A stretch of 64,000 bases of DNA from Artocarpus heterophyllus (GCA_025403435.1 CM046354.1:20090424-20154423); one strand, 5' to 3'. Shown: positions 36,799 to 50,556, counted from the stretch's first letter. The notes: a model not told the origin generated them from the letters alone. Program-made: numbers and translations.

Positions 36799-37311
36799 CA
36801 TCAATAATTGTGACAAAAAAATATTTTGATGCTCTATAGACATTGTGCTCCTTGTGTTTGTTTAGAGTATCCCGACTTGCATAGAGTGTTAGAGAAATGT
36901 TGACAAAGTTGAATCATTGATTCTAACAGTATTCTTTGTCATTTAGCCGTGTGCTATCTAACTATAATCATCTTCCTCTTTTTTTTTTTTTTTTTTTCAA
37001 GAGAAAAAGTAATATCATCCCTTTTCTTTGCTAGACAGTGCAATATATTCAATTCAATGCATGTGTCTTGAAACTTTGCATTGGACATTATGTTAAAGTT
37101 CAAATATTCTTCTTGAATAATTGACAAGGGGAGAGGAGATCTTAATGATATATATATATATATATATATATAGTCTTTAAATTTTAAAATTTCTTTGCAA
37201 ACAAATGCCATTATGTAATTCTACAATTAATATCTCCTAAAAAAGAAGAAAAGAATATGAGAGAAACGCATCCAACACGAGTAAGGTATTCAATTCACCA
37301 GTTCATATCGA
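36799..37311. other. Intergenic, (AT)n at 37148-37172
   Basis: AT-rich, with a T-run at 36978-36998 and the AT microsatellite. No gene seen. Confidence 0.5.
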
Positions 37312-37622
37312 AGGGCTTTGTTTGATTTGCTAGTTTGAATTTGTGTGATTTGAACTGAAAAATTTAAATTGTGGTTTAAATTACAATGAAAGTGAAAATT
37401 TGAAGAGAAAAATATAAATTTATGAAAGAACAAACATATTTTTATTGTTAAAAAATGTTTGAAAAGTTGAAATGGAGGACAGCCAAACTTTAAATTAGAT
37501 GGTTCTAAATCAGTTTGAATGAGAAATAAAATCCAAATCGAGCACTTGTCAAACTCAAATTTGAACTTGATTCACCACTTGAATGAAAAAATCAGACCAA
37601 ATTAGTGAATCAAACAGGAGGA
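37312..37622. mobile_element. Probable MITE (about 310 bp)
   Basis: The left end reads ctttgtttgatttgctagtttg. The right end, in reverse complement, reads cctgtttgattcactaatttgg, so the two are long imperfect inverted repeats. The interior is AT-rich and non-coding. No target duplication confirmed. Confidence 0.5.
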
Positions 37623-40600
37623 AGGAGAAAGACATAACCCTTTCTTTATTAAATAATACATTTATGGTCAAACAGCTATCAAACCTCTAACACCAAAATG
37701 AAAAAGAAAATGAAATCAAATGTTTATGGCTTATTTGGCATGAATGTCCCGACCAAACGAGGATACTTGATGAGTCTAATCCAAATAGAATTCAGTGCGG
37801 AATTCAGCGTGGATTATTGCCAAAGCGGGACCATCTTCCATGGGTGACACGTGGGAAATGCCTCACTGCCATGGTGTCAAATAAATGATAACATAGTTCA
37901 TTATCTGAAATCATCATGTTTTTTTTTTCTACGTCCGGATACAAACAGTTTGAATTTTTGGATAGAAAAACTGCCTTACATTATTATCTGTGTCATGACA
38001 CTCCCATTGAAATTATACTCAACATAATTCGTTACAACCACAATCCAATTTATTAATTTATCTCCCTTGCGAGAGTTGAATAATAGATTATTTATTGTTT
38101 ATTATAATAAATTCTTTGCTATATCAACTTATTTGATCTACAAGTGTAATATTAATTTTGATCGAGTAAAAATATTGCATGCATTAAAAAAATAATATTT
38201 ATTATTCATAGTAATAATATGACCAAAACTAATAAAGAATAAGTTAGTGGTAGAGCCCCGTCTAGACAGCAGCGAGTGTACCTCCACTTGAGTTTTGGAC
38301 TTTTTAATTTTTAATCCTAACATTTTTAGTTGTGTCTTAATTTTATAAGAAAAATCAAACGGTGTCCCAACTCAATACTTGGTATATATTATAACATTAT
38401 GTTTTTAATTCTGCTTAGTCTTGTTTGAAATTTGTCAATCAATACTCTTTTTTTTTTTTTAATTTGTGGTATCGCAATCAATATTAGTTATGACAAATAA
38501 AATTGCTTTATAAAAAATTTTAAGTTATTTTCCATTTTTTGCGTTCCAAAAATGGCGTTGCAACTTTTTTTTTTTTGGTCGATTTATTATATGAAATTAT
38601 AGAAATTTTAAGTTGCTAATTTTAGTATGTGAAATCACGTTAGATTTGTTTTTCCTATATATCACGTGTTATGATCATTTTAGGTCAAATTCGAATTTCA
38701 AAACCAAATATAAAAAGCAATAAAAGATATTGTTTGGTTGATCTCTAAGTTTAAACTTTTGATTATTAAATAGCGTAGGAGTCGTATATCCATATCTTAA
38801 TTATAAAGGTCACGTCAAAAACATATGACAATTAATGATAATTTCTTAGAAATCAAATAATCATATGTTCTCGAATTTTTTCAAAAACTTATTGTCTTTA
38901 TTAATTCAACAATTAAGGGTTTGTTTTTGTAGTAATTTCAGAAACTAGTTTTCGGGTTCTTTCCAAAAGAAGCTTTTATAATCTTTTTAGGTGAAATATT
39001 GACTCTTGAAAGCTCTTTTAAAAGAAACCAAAATTTCGATTAAAAATTTTTGAATTGTTAATAAATATTATTCTTTTCATTTTTTTTTAAATTCTCATTT
39101 GCCTGTTATAAAACATTTTTATAACATATTATTCAAAGTATAACTCAAAAATCAGAGCTTTTATTTTTATTTTTCTTGGTTAAAAATAGATATATAAACT
39201 ATTTTCATTTTCATTCTAAAAGAAACTATATTAGTTTAGCTAACCAACCCTATTATATCATATAAAGATACCACACAAAAGTCCGATCAAGTTACACGAT
39301 TTAGTTTGGTTTCCAACTTAGATTCGATAACGACATGGATCAATGACTTTTAATAAGTGCGTTTGAAAAAGCTCTAGAAAGGTAAACAAAAGAGACTCCA
39401 GTGGAAGTATATGAACTATTTGCATTTGGTATATGAACAGACATTATTAACGTCTTGTTAAGAAAAAAAAAAAAAAAACTATGCTCAAGAATATCATGAG
39501 ATGAGTTTAAATAATCAATTGGCCAAAGTTGGACATAAGTTTGGGTGATACTTTGCTCTTGGAGCTATTTGATAAGACTAACCAACTTCTAAGGGGACAA
39601 TCCCACCTGAAGTTTAGAAAAAAAATATAATGAGAGTTTCTATTTTCTCGGAAAAGCAGCTATACATTTTTCTTTTACGCAATATAAGGACATTTTGCTT
39701 TCGTTATCTTTCAATCCGTGTATATATATATATATGTTAGATTAAATAACGTATATATTATCCACCAGTCATTTCAAAACCCAATCTCTAAACTGTAGTT
39801 GAAGGAACCAACCAACTTTAGATAAATCATGTTATATCACTTGAAAGCGTTTAATTCATGAGTACTACTACACAGATGTCAATCTTTTTACAAATCCTAC
39901 TTATTTGGATCTACTACTAGTACTGACTCACTGTTTTTATCACTATAAATAGTGTGTTATCCTTGGCATCTATTATTACAAATAATTATCAACCACACCC
40001 TCTAATTTAATTGTCATATGCTTTCTATCTTAACAGAAGATTTAAAAGACGTCTGGACTTGGTAGTTTGGCCCTACAACTAAAACGACTCTCTCTCTCTC
40101 CCTCCCTCCCTCTTTCTCTGTCTATCTATCTATCTATCTATCTATATTTATATATTGAGTTTTTCTAAAGTTAAACTTATCTGGGTTAATAATACATTCT
40201 CCTCTCTATATATAAACTCTACGTGCACTTTGCTTACTAGGGTTTCTACATGAATTTGATACTATATGACCAATAATATTCATGTCTTTGTATTTTTTAA
40301 TTTTTTACCTTACTTAATTACTAATAATTACAGCTTAATTAACACTAATATCTACTGCAATCAACTTAAAAATTTTTTAAAAAAAAGGAGAAAAAAAAAG
40401 AGGCAAGCTAATAATTTCTTTTTCCAATCCCACTTCACCTAACTGATCAATTGGTTGTCTTGATCTAATTTGCTAGGGGACATTCCATACAGCTATAACA
40501 CATTAAAGACCATATACAAGGGTAGGATATGCCTTTCTTGTCGCAAATATGACAAACACCCATCGTGTCTCAAGTATGCAGATCCCATTAGCTTATGTAA

Positions 40601-41417
40601 CGTATTTTGACCAAGTTTTTCCTCCTCATCTTTGGTGGGAAATATGGAAAATTTTTCGAAAATGTAGGACCCCATTTGAAAATTATTTGGTAGAAGGATA
40701 ACGTTTCATGTTTTCAGGTTAATTGGATGTAGACGCTCACTGATCAGCTGATCGTGGTCTCCATCAAATTATTTTGATTGATACTCAAAAACATGTAAAA
40801 GTTTGGATGCTAAAAAACATGCATGATAAATATTAATTAGTAAATGAAAATTTCTAATAGTGACAGATGTCATCAATCGTTAGTCCAACGACATTTTGGT
40901 CGTATATCTTTTAAAAAGAAAGTACTAATTAATTTACTCTAATTACATTATATATATATATATATAAACTGTGATATCAAAACAATATACATATACGTAC
41001 GTGTGTACATATATATATACACACAAATATATTTAGATAGATATTATGGTACCAATTAAGTACTTTGCAGATATGCTTGATTGTTACACACGAAATATAA
41101 CCATATATTTTGGCCAGATATAGTTTGCAGATATGCTTGATTGTTATCGTTAATTATATTAGTCAATGAAACCCCTTATATATGTAACTATCACCGTTTC
41201 CAAATGTACATATGTTAATGTTAGACGAAAAAGGCTTTCGTTTTGTTTTCTTTGTCTGGAAAAAAGAAGAAACTAAAGCAATTTAGAAGCTAAAAAAACT
41301 AGAAAGAAATTTTCTTTTTTGGTTAATTGAACAAATTTTCAGGCTAATATTTAGAACAAAATATCATTTCAACAAAAATAGTATTAGGATACATAAATAC
41401 ATTTGGTTGAAATTACT

Positions 41418-41448
<31 letters not shown>

Positions 41449-43459
41449 GCCAAAATATATTGCTAGCCCTTTCAATTCAACTTAGAGAATAATGCCAAAT
41501 AAAGACCAAAGAAATAAATAAGTGCATGGTCCTTTCCCAAAAAATAAAAAATAAGAAGAAGAAGAAGAGCGCATAATTAAGTACATGGATATGCAATAAT
41601 ATTGAAAGATTACATGATGAAGCTCTGATGCAGGATTTTGGCGGTGCAAAAACATGTCTTTTGGATTCAAACTGGAAGCTAGCTAGATTGCAGTTGTTGT
41701 TTTTAGACCAACTCACCAACCCCACTTTCCATCGCACTTCCTTTAACGAAGACAGGAAGCAGATGGGTCCGCTCATCTGCTCTGGAATTATTAAACTTTT
41801 GTATCATTGTTCCATATAAAACACGATTTACTTGTTTATTTTTTTTCCCATCGACAGTCTTCAAATTTCCTGGTCTTTGTCGCAAAACTTAGGTTTGGCT
41901 TTTGTTCCTTTTTTTTAAAATAAAATCTATACCCTGTATGTTTGCCTTTTACTTCCGGTATTTCTCTATTATTTTCTCATAAATATGACAAAACCATAAC
42001 ACTAGTAATTCATATATAGAAGGAAAGAAGCAAACAAGCAGTCATCCCTAACAATAATAAGAAAACCATCACAATGATGATATCTCCTAATAATGTAAAA
42101 GATTAAAACTTGGTGCGTAATGTATATTTTGTTATAAGGTGGTCAGTTCTCTAAATTCCTATATCTATATATGTGTATTATATATATGTATATGCACACA
42201 CAAATACATAACTTGTCTCAGGGCAACAAGGAACACACTTTGTGCGTTGTTTCAAATCTATGTTGATTAATTTTCCGACCTTGTTAATTAGTAATTTATT
42301 AAGCATCGGAATCTATAATTGGCCAGTATCTTAGTTTGAATTGGTTAATTTGCAAAATTTTTAGAGTTCTTCAAGGTGTTCATGAATGTTAATCTTGATC
42401 AAGAGTCCATAAGTAATTTCAAGCTCTATAATTAATTTATGTTTGCCATTATACATGTAATATTATATATGCATCTGATATTTGTGCTGATCGGGATCAC
42501 AAGAGATAAACCCTAGTTCTGTTTGGAATATTAGTCTGGTGATCATGTACTTTAAGTACGTTCCTTACTTGTATATCTCAACCCTCAAAAAAAGTATTTG
42601 GTTTATTTATTTATTTATTTTTGGAGAATGCAAAATCTGATCTGTTTTAAGTATGACCATAATATTGGTCTACGGTGGCTTGTAGTCTGTATTCCAAAGG
42701 TAATTAATAAGGTGCACAACAAATAACTACAAAGAGAATTAAGGAAAAATGTATAGGCACCACAACTTTAACTCTCATATTTTAGGAATCACCATTAATA
42801 GTGTGTCTAATTTAGGTGTTTCCTAACTTTGTTCCTTATTAAGTGGCTATAATTATATGAATTTAGACCCTTGGAAATTAATTTAGGCTTTATCAGCTAA
42901 AAAGCATGTGGGCACTAGGCCAATTCTTCACGTCTCAAAAAATAGAAAATAAATAAATAAATATATAAATAAATAAACAAAGCAAAAAAACAATCAAGAC
43001 TGTAATTATAAGATGCTGCTTAATTCAAACAGTTTCTACTCAAATTACTGTCTATTTATTTAAAGCACTCTTCCCATTTTTTTCCCGAAGACTTCTAAAA
43101 TGTTACTTTATAAAATATTGAAGGAAAATGAAAAGGAAAAAAAGGTTCCAAGTTGTTGAGAAGAACACTTTTCTCTTAAGAGAAAAAAAAAACTATAAAT
43201 TAATTAAGAACAGATTGTTTACTCGTCTCAATATATGTAGAATTAAAAAAGGACTCGACGTGTACGTTTCTATGTAAGCAACATATGGACTTTCTAAATT
43301 GTAAATTTTCACAAAAGCCATCTTTTAAAATTTACTTTTTATAAATACCACACATGTTTATTTGTGGTATAACTTAACATATAATATGAATGATAGTATA
43401 ACATAAATTTTTCAAAGAGTGGCATAATGAAACACCCAGAGAATTAGTCAAGTATAAAT
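37623..43459. other. Long intergenic stretch without a supported gene
   Basis: AT-rich throughout. It includes TC- and TCTA-microsatellites (40088-40145) and (AT)n tracts near 40951-40966 and 41418-41445. A 23-bp direct repeat (tttgcagatatgcttgattg...) occurs at 41064-41086 and 41124-41146. Overlapping frames at 41477-41885 have no recognisable domain. Confidence 0.5.
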
Positions 43460-45570
43460 TGTCACACCCCAAAATCCAAGAGTTAACATGGTGGATTAAT
43501 TAGGTTAATTAAACCAATTTTTAATTAAAAATCTCCAATTAAATATTTAGGGTTACTTTGAAAAACGTGATAGTTAAAAGCCTTTTTGAGAGCAATTATC
43601 ATTAATTAAAGCAAGTAAAGCAAAATAAAATTATAAAAATCAATAAATATGAGCCACGCCCTGCTGGACCCACATAAGTGCACATGTATGGTATTGACAA
43701 TAATGAATTACAACTACAATCCAATATGAGAAATAAAAATTTAAAAATATTACATGCATTGATTTAAAAAAAGAAATAGCCTAAATGGAATTCCTATGAC
43801 TCACGTGTTCATCCTGTTGCCTTCTCGTTGGTCCTAAGCTGCAATTCACCTAGGGGAAAAGGTTTTAAAACAAACAAAAATGTGAACGGAAGGCTTAGTA
43901 GGACTAGATTTAGAAAACATTGCTTTTAGACTTGAATTTTGTGCTTGAATGTAATTTATAAAAAATATTCAAAAAAATAAGTAAAACATATTAAATTTAT
44001 TCCTACCATTTAAAGTCACTATTCATCTTGAAATGTTCTTATTAATTAGTCTTTTGGCAAAGCCATTATATCACCACAGTTGTGGCCCAGTTGGGTTTCG
44101 GGACCTGTCCCCAAGGTCGCACTCTATACGACCCGATCTTTCAGTATAGCATCATGCCCTAATGTACTTGCATCATTATTAAGGTCTCATGTTACTAGAT
44201 ATTTCGTTTACATTCATTATTCAATTCATTATGTTCATTCATCTTTCAACAAATAATCAATAAATAATCAAAAATACTAAGGAATTCATCTCAATTTTTC
44301 ATTGAAAAATCATTTTGTGGCCAAAATCCTTTTTTTTAAATCATGGCTAACAAAGAAAGCGATAAAAGTCTTACCTCAATATTCTGCACCGTGACTCAAT
44401 ACTGCAATCCCGACCCGTTATACATTAGCTCCACAGAACCATAATCAACCTTAAAAATAAACTAAACTTCATCAATTTCTAACTTAGAGTATTCTACACT
44501 ACTATGCTATTTCATAGTGTCTTAGTATGCCTTTCATAGTTATAATATCATATTATAGGTTTAGGATCTTCATCTAGGTTTTAAATAGTGAAAACAAATG
44601 AAAATGACAAAATTTCATAAAGTCTGGTTGGCCTGCCAAACTTCTTTGTCCGGCCTACCAAACTGGCCCAAGTTTGGCCTATCGATGGTATGAATCCAGC
44701 ATGTCGAACTCATGAGTCTGGCCTATTGATGCTCATGATCGGCCTATCGAACTAAAAAAATCTAGGAACCCAAGACTTCAAGTCTCGGCCTCCCCGAATT
44801 TAAAATCCCATTTCTAACCTATTTTCTCAGTTCTCAGGCATGGGTAATGCTCATAAATGATAAAAAAAAAAAAAAACACACATTAGAACACTTTTAAACA
44901 CTTTTGATCAAGTTTTACATAGAGATTTTCAAATAGATCCAAAAATAGAGAAATAGAAAAAAAATAAAAAAAAACTTGGTTTAGCTCGATTTTTGTTTAA
45001 TCAAAGTTAAATTCATAACGATTAGGGTTCCACCAACTTAGAATGAAGATTTCCTAAGCTCATGAAACTCAGATTTCAACATTCAAAGATATTTGGAAAA
45101 TTTTGGGGAATTTTTTTTGAAAAAAGTAAACTAACCTTGAATCTAAGCTTTGAATCGAGTTTGTAGAAGCCCAATCATGCTCCTTGTCCTCCAATCCAGC
45201 TAAGATTCGAAGCTTGAACTCAAAATTTTTTAAATCAAAAAGAGAGAGGGGGGGAGACAGGAAGAGAGAAAGAGAGAGAGAGAAAGTGGGCTAAGGAAAG
45301 AAGAGAAGAGGGAGGGGAAAAAAATAGAGGAAAAGTGAGGGTGGTTTCTTAACTGTAAAACCATGTCCTGCATAGGATTTTTCAAATGGTACATATTGGG
45401 TATTTGATAAATTGTTTTGTTTAAAAATTCAAATTAACAAATAAAAATAACTAAAAGTGAGGTGAATTTAAAAATACCGCAAAATATTTAAATTAAGTTC
45501 AATTACATTAAGGCATACTAATTCACCACTTTATCTACTAATCTAACTTAACTAAATTCTAGGTATTACA
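43460..45570 (-). repeat. Solo LTR with 5-bp target duplication (2111 bp)
   Basis: It runs TGTCACACCCC to GGTATTACA and is flanked on both sides by taaat (43455-43459 and 45571-45575). This is the signature of a complete LTR left after recombination between the two LTRs of one element. It shares segment order with the minus-strand 5' LTR at 3345-5857, so it is given the same orientation. It carries six palindrome-like motifs at 44628-44750. Probably from a Tekay/Del-like chromovirus (inference). Confidence 0.88.
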
Positions 45571-45577
45571 TAAATAC

Positions 45578-45930
45578 TGTATAAATGGTAGATTAGTGTG
45601 CCTTAATGTAATTTGAACTTAATTAATTATTTTGTGGTTTTTTTAAATTAATCTCACTTTTAATTATTTTTACTTGTTATTTTAATTTTGGAACAAAACA
45701 ATTTGACAAATTCTAAACAAGACCCCTTTTGTCAAAAACTCAAACAACCTTGAAGTTGTTTATGAAAACCAAGTCTAGCCCATGGTTTTCTCCAAAAACC
45801 AGATGCTTTCCTTCTCTATTTATTTCCCTCTCCTCTTCCACTCACTCTCGTCACTCTCTATTTCTCTCTCTCTCTCTCTCTCTAAATTGTCTCTATTTTT
45901 TTCCTTCTCTCTCCCGTTACTCTTCCTTTC
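45578..45930 (+). repeat. Inverted partial copy of the same LTR family
   Basis: Reading rightward it repeats, in reverse complement, the right-hand end of the LTR before it. The blocks attagtgtgccttaatgtaa and acttaattaattattttgtgg mirror those at 45470-45530, and a CT-rich tract mirrors the GA-rich tract at 45240-45320. It is truncated where the copia sequence starts. With its neighbour it forms a large imperfect palindrome centred near 45574. Confidence 0.75.
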
Positions 45931-48544
45931 CGTGAATCTATAAGGTTGGTAAGGGATGGACCTTTAAGTTACTTAAAGGTGGAATCCATACCTCAATGTG
46001 AATCTTGTTTAGAGGGTAAAATGACCAAAAGACCATACGGGTCTAAGGGCAATAGGGCCGAAGGGGTTCTAAAACTTGTGCATAGTGATGTTTACGGACC
46101 GATGAACATCCGGGCACGAGGAGGGTATGAGTACTTCGTCACTTTTATTGACGATTACTCAAGATATGGGTATTTGTACCTAATGCACCACAAAAGCGAA
46201 ACTTTTGACAAGTTCAGGGAGTTTCGGGCTGAAGTAAAAAAGCAATTGGGTAGACCCATAAAGGCACTTCGATCTGATCGAGGTAGGGAATACCTTTCTG
46301 ATGAGTTCTTGGGATACTTGTTAGAGAATTGGATTTTATCCCATTTGACTGCGCTGGGCACTCCGTAGCAGAATGGCGTAGGGGAGAGAATGAATAGGAC
46401 TTTGTTGGACATGATTAGGTCCATGATGAGATATTCATCATTACATTTATCCTTTTGGGAATATGTACTACAAACTGCATGTTATCTTTTGAACAATGTG
46501 CCTTCAAAATCGGTCCCTAAAACTCCTCATGAGTTGTGCACAAAAAGGAAGGCATCCTTAAGCCATATTCGCATATGGGGATGTCCGGCTCATGTCCTGT
46601 TTAAGGATCCAAATAAGTTGGAAGCACGTTCGAAAGTTTGTGTGTTTGTAGGATATCCAAAAGGGACTAAAGGGGGTTATTTTTATAACCTAAAGGAAAA
46701 TAAAGTCGTGGTTTCAACTAATGCAACTTTCCTTGAGGAGAGTTACATGGACGACTTTAAACCTCGAAGCAAAGTGGTGCTTGAGGAGTTAAGGGGTGAT
46801 CCGTTCACTCCGGAGGTTCCAAACGAAACCATTCCGATCGGTGTAGAAAAACCAAACAAACCTGAACAACAATCTCAGAGGCTTCGGCATAGTGGGAGGA
46901 TCGGGCGTCAACCTGAGAGGTATATTTTCAATGGAGAGGTCTTCTTGGCTAAACCAGATGAACATGACAGGGATCCTTCTACTTACGTAGAAGCTATGGA
47001 GGATGTTGATTCAAGACTCTGGATAGAGGCCATGAACATAGAGATGAAGTTTATGGCGACTAATCAGGTCTGGGAGCTTGTGGATCTTCCCGAAGGGGTA
47101 AAACCCATAGGGTGTAAGTGGATCTACAAGAGGAAAAGTGGAGTGGATGGAAAGGTCGAAACCTTTAAGGCTAGACTAGTAGCTAAGGGTTATACGCAAA
47201 AGGAAGGAATCGATTATGAGGAAACCTTTTCGCTTGTAGTCTCTTGTCCATAGCTGCCGCTCTCGACAACGAGATTTGACAGATGGATATCAAGATGGCT
47301 TTTCTGAATGGCTATCTTGATGAGTCCATTTATATGGCACAACCAGAAGGGTTCAAGGTCGCAGGTCAAGAGGGTAAGGTTTGTAAGCTGCTAAAGTCAA
47401 TTTATGGACTTAAGCAGGCTTTCTGTTCTTGGAACATAAGGTTTGATCAAGGGATCAAGACTTATGGGTTCTCACAAAATGTGGATGAACCATGTGTTAA
47501 GAAAAACATTTAAGATGGGAAGGTGGTTTTTCTACTGCTCTATGTAGATGACATTATGCTAATTAGCAATGACGTTGGGGCGTTGTCATCGGTCAAATTA
47601 TGGTTCACCAAGCAGTTTGACATGAAGGACTTGGGTGAGGCTAATTTTGTTCTCAGTATCCAGATCTTTCGGGATAGGAAGAACAAAATGATAGCTTTGT
47701 CTCAGGCCAGATACATAGATAAAATTCTCAGGAGGTTTGCAATGCAGGATTCCAAGAAAGGTGGGCAACCATCTAGGTATGGAATTACTCTTTCTAAGAA
47801 AGACTCTCCAAAGTCTTATGAAGAAAGAAAATACATGAAGAAGGTGTCTTATGCTTCGGCAGTGGGTAGTCTCATGTATGCCATGCTTTACACATGACCG
47901 AATATTAGCTATGCGGTCAGGATTGTAAGTCGATTTCAGGCGAATCCAGGACCGAACTATTGGGTTACGGTAAAGCATATTTTCAAGTACTTGAGAAGGA
48001 CTCGAGGGTATATGCTTGTGTATTCGAGTGAGGACTTAACTCCTCTAGGATACACTGACTCGGATTTTCAATCTTGTCTGGATTCTAGGAAATCGACTTC
48101 GGGGTTTGTGTTTACTCTGGGTGGCGGTGCCATTAGTTGGAGAAGTGCGAAACAAGATTGCACTTCAGATTCAACGATGGAGGCCGAGTATGTGGCGGCT
48201 AATGATGCTTCGAAAGAAGCAGTGTGGCTCCGCAAGTTTCTTGGGGATCTTGAGGTAGTTCCTGGTATGGTTAAAGCGGTATCACTGTACTGTGATAACA
48301 GTACAGCGGTAGTTAATGCTAAGGAACCAAGATTTCACAAGAAGAGTAAGCATATTGATCGGAAGTATCACGTGATAGAGGACCTCGTTGAAGGCGGGCA
48401 TGTCACGGTGTGCAAGATTACGTTAGAGGACAATTTAACTGATCCATTTACGAAGACACTTACTGGTAGAGTCTTCAAGAGGCATGTGGAAGCTATGGGG
48501 ATGTGAAATTTGTTGTATTTACTCACTTAGTGCAAGTGGGAGAT
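45931..48544 (+). pseudogene. Ty1-copia pol, 5'-truncated (copy 2)
   Basis: The sequence starts inside the pre-integrase region (LVRDGPLSYLKV, then C-ESC). The integrase core follows with Asp (HSDVYGP), Asp (RSDRGREY) and Glu (VGERMNRT). A TAG at about 46366 sits between the second and third, where CAG is expected. RT begins at about 47030 (LWIEAMNIEMKFM) and is shifted and partly deleted near 47250. It then has a TGA in place of Trp (about 47278) and reads IKMAFLNGYLDESIYM. YVDD is at 47541-47552 and a TGA replaces CGA at about 47896. RNase H is intact from 47991 to 48506 (171 codons). The polypurine tract is at 48530-48543. Gag, protease and the 5' LTR are missing. Confidence 0.95.
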
Positions 48545-50556
48545 TGTTAGACATGTATGCCCTAGGGAGTAAAAATGTAATACGTTTTTGGAGACATTTC
48601 TATCAATAAAGAATTTATTCATTTATATATACCAAATCTTGTCTCATTTACGTTCATATTTGTTAAATGTATGATAAGCAAACAGTAGTCTGAGACTGTC
48701 GGTCTAAACCTTAAGAATTGGGCATATGATGGGCTGATTATGCAGAAGAAACGATTCTTAAGGTGACGGTCTAAAACATATGATCCGCAATCAAGAGAAT
48801 AAAGTTGGGCGCTTTATTCATGTAAAGATTGTTATGTTGTCTATATCCCTTTTGGGAGATGGTTTGTCTTGGCCATCGGATTTGGACTCCGTGAATAAAA
48901 ACATTGGCAGGTTGTCATAGGTGACGATATGTTAGATCGGGACATAAAGTGAATTGATTTGGATTAATAATTCTATCTCGGCAAATCGATTCACTTAGAC
49001 AATCATTTGTAGTGTATCTTAATCCTGAGATGAATAGTGGGCCTGTTGTCTCGACTTGTGTCTTTTGATGTGCCAAAGGGTGACACCCACATCTCAATAG
49101 TGGTATGCACGCCGGTACATTGGAGGCATGACTCTTGATAGCGTAGACTTGTTACTCATAGATATGAAATCTATAGTTCCTCTTTAGGAGTAATGATATC
49201 CTCTTATATGTGTTGTCCTGTAATTAAAAAATTGGAGCGCTCAACCATTTGGATACATAGGTGTAACCGAATGGTATACTATCTTTGGATAGTAAGTTTT
49301 CTAATGGTGAGACAATGGAACGTAAGATAAAAATAATCAGGAAGGTAAGACAGAACTTGTCCTTAAGCCGATTACAGATTTTCATATGGGGATACGATAT
49401 ACTATGATATGTCATGGAGACTTAGCTATACGAGCTTCGTAATTCTATAAAGTTTGAGAGTGCAGCTCTAAGCTTTTAGTGGAGTAGCATTGGAGTTGAT
49501 AATTATGAAATGTATATCTGGGATATTGGGTTTCATAATTATCATGAGCTTGAACTTTATAGGTCCATTTTGGTCCCCTTTGCTAGCTCACAAAATCCTG
49601 TAACGACACGGCGTGCTTTTCCAATAATTTGTGACTTATGTTGGATTTATCAGATTAGTTTAAAATTTGAAAGAATTAAATAATTCATGTCTGTTTATCG
49701 GTTGAATTAATTTTGTAAGAAATTAGTTCAAGATAAACTTGTTGAATTATTGCGATCAGATAATTCTTGTCTGTTTATCGGTTGATTTAATTTTGGATAA
49801 ATTAGATCAAGATAAACCTATAGAATTATTGTGAATTGATTTATTTTCTTAGAGATTATCTTGATAAAGTTTGTTTTGATCAGATAACTTCTCTATTGGG
49901 TTATTTGAATCAAAACTGAGACTTTATCCTGTAGAATCTCGGGTGAAAAATAAAAGATTTGCGGAGATATTTTCGCGGCAGTTTGGCTTGCCGAATGACA
50001 TGTTCGGCCTGCCGATAGGGCCTGTTCAGCCTGCCGATCAGCGGGTGATAAGATTACCCCTTTTCACGTGGATCTTATTAGATATTGATCCGAACTTGAT
50101 TCTGTTTCGAGTTTTTGAGACCTAATCTGATAAGGACTGACCCCATGACCAATAGCTATATAAAGGGAGTGAGTCTCATGATTTACTCAGATCAATTTAG
50201 AGATTAAGAGTGATACTCTTCTAGTAAGCATCTGAAAACTGCCTAAGAGCTTTTGTTCACAAATCACGAACACTAGTTTTGGGTTCTCTCTATTGGTTGG
50301 AAGGAGAGTCACCGGTGGAAGAGCTGTACGTGTAAGCCCACACTCACTCCGGTTGTGGATAGAGAATAGCAAAGAAGACCAGTTGGTTGAGGCTCTTCTG
50401 GAACGTTACTTCTCTACATAGGTTGTGGAGGTTCTTCGGCACACAGAGGTTAGTAAGGTCTGTCTAATTTATACATATAGCATGTCAAACTTGTGTTTTG
50501 GAAATTTCTCTAATGAAATTTTTTTTTAAATTTCGTTGCGCATTGTTTTTCCAACA
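48545..50556 (+). repeat. Copia 3' LTR, copy 2 (2012 bp)
   Basis: It starts TGTTAGACATG after the polypurine tract and ends TTTCCAACA. A TATATAAA box lies at 50157-50164. An 80-bp tandem duplication (49681-49760 and 49761-49830) explains most of the extra length compared with copy 1. Three palindromes lie at 49982-49995, 50003-50016 and 50025-50038, about 120-175 bp before the TATA box. The LTR is joined directly to Tat RT sequence on its right. Confidence 0.93.
49681..49830 (+). repeat. Tandem duplication in the copia LTR
   Basis: Two units about 80 bp apart both begin taattc(a/t)tgtctgtttat and include gttga(a/t)ttaattttg and agataaac. Copy 1 of the LTR has a single unit. Confidence 0.8.

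Noticed and set aside
41477..41885. Overlapping frames on both strands
   Set aside because: No known domain and low-complexity Phe/Ser runs; nothing supports a gene.
45729..45935. Serine/leucine-rich frame
   Set aside because: It is produced by the CT-rich microsatellite in the inverted LTR fragment.
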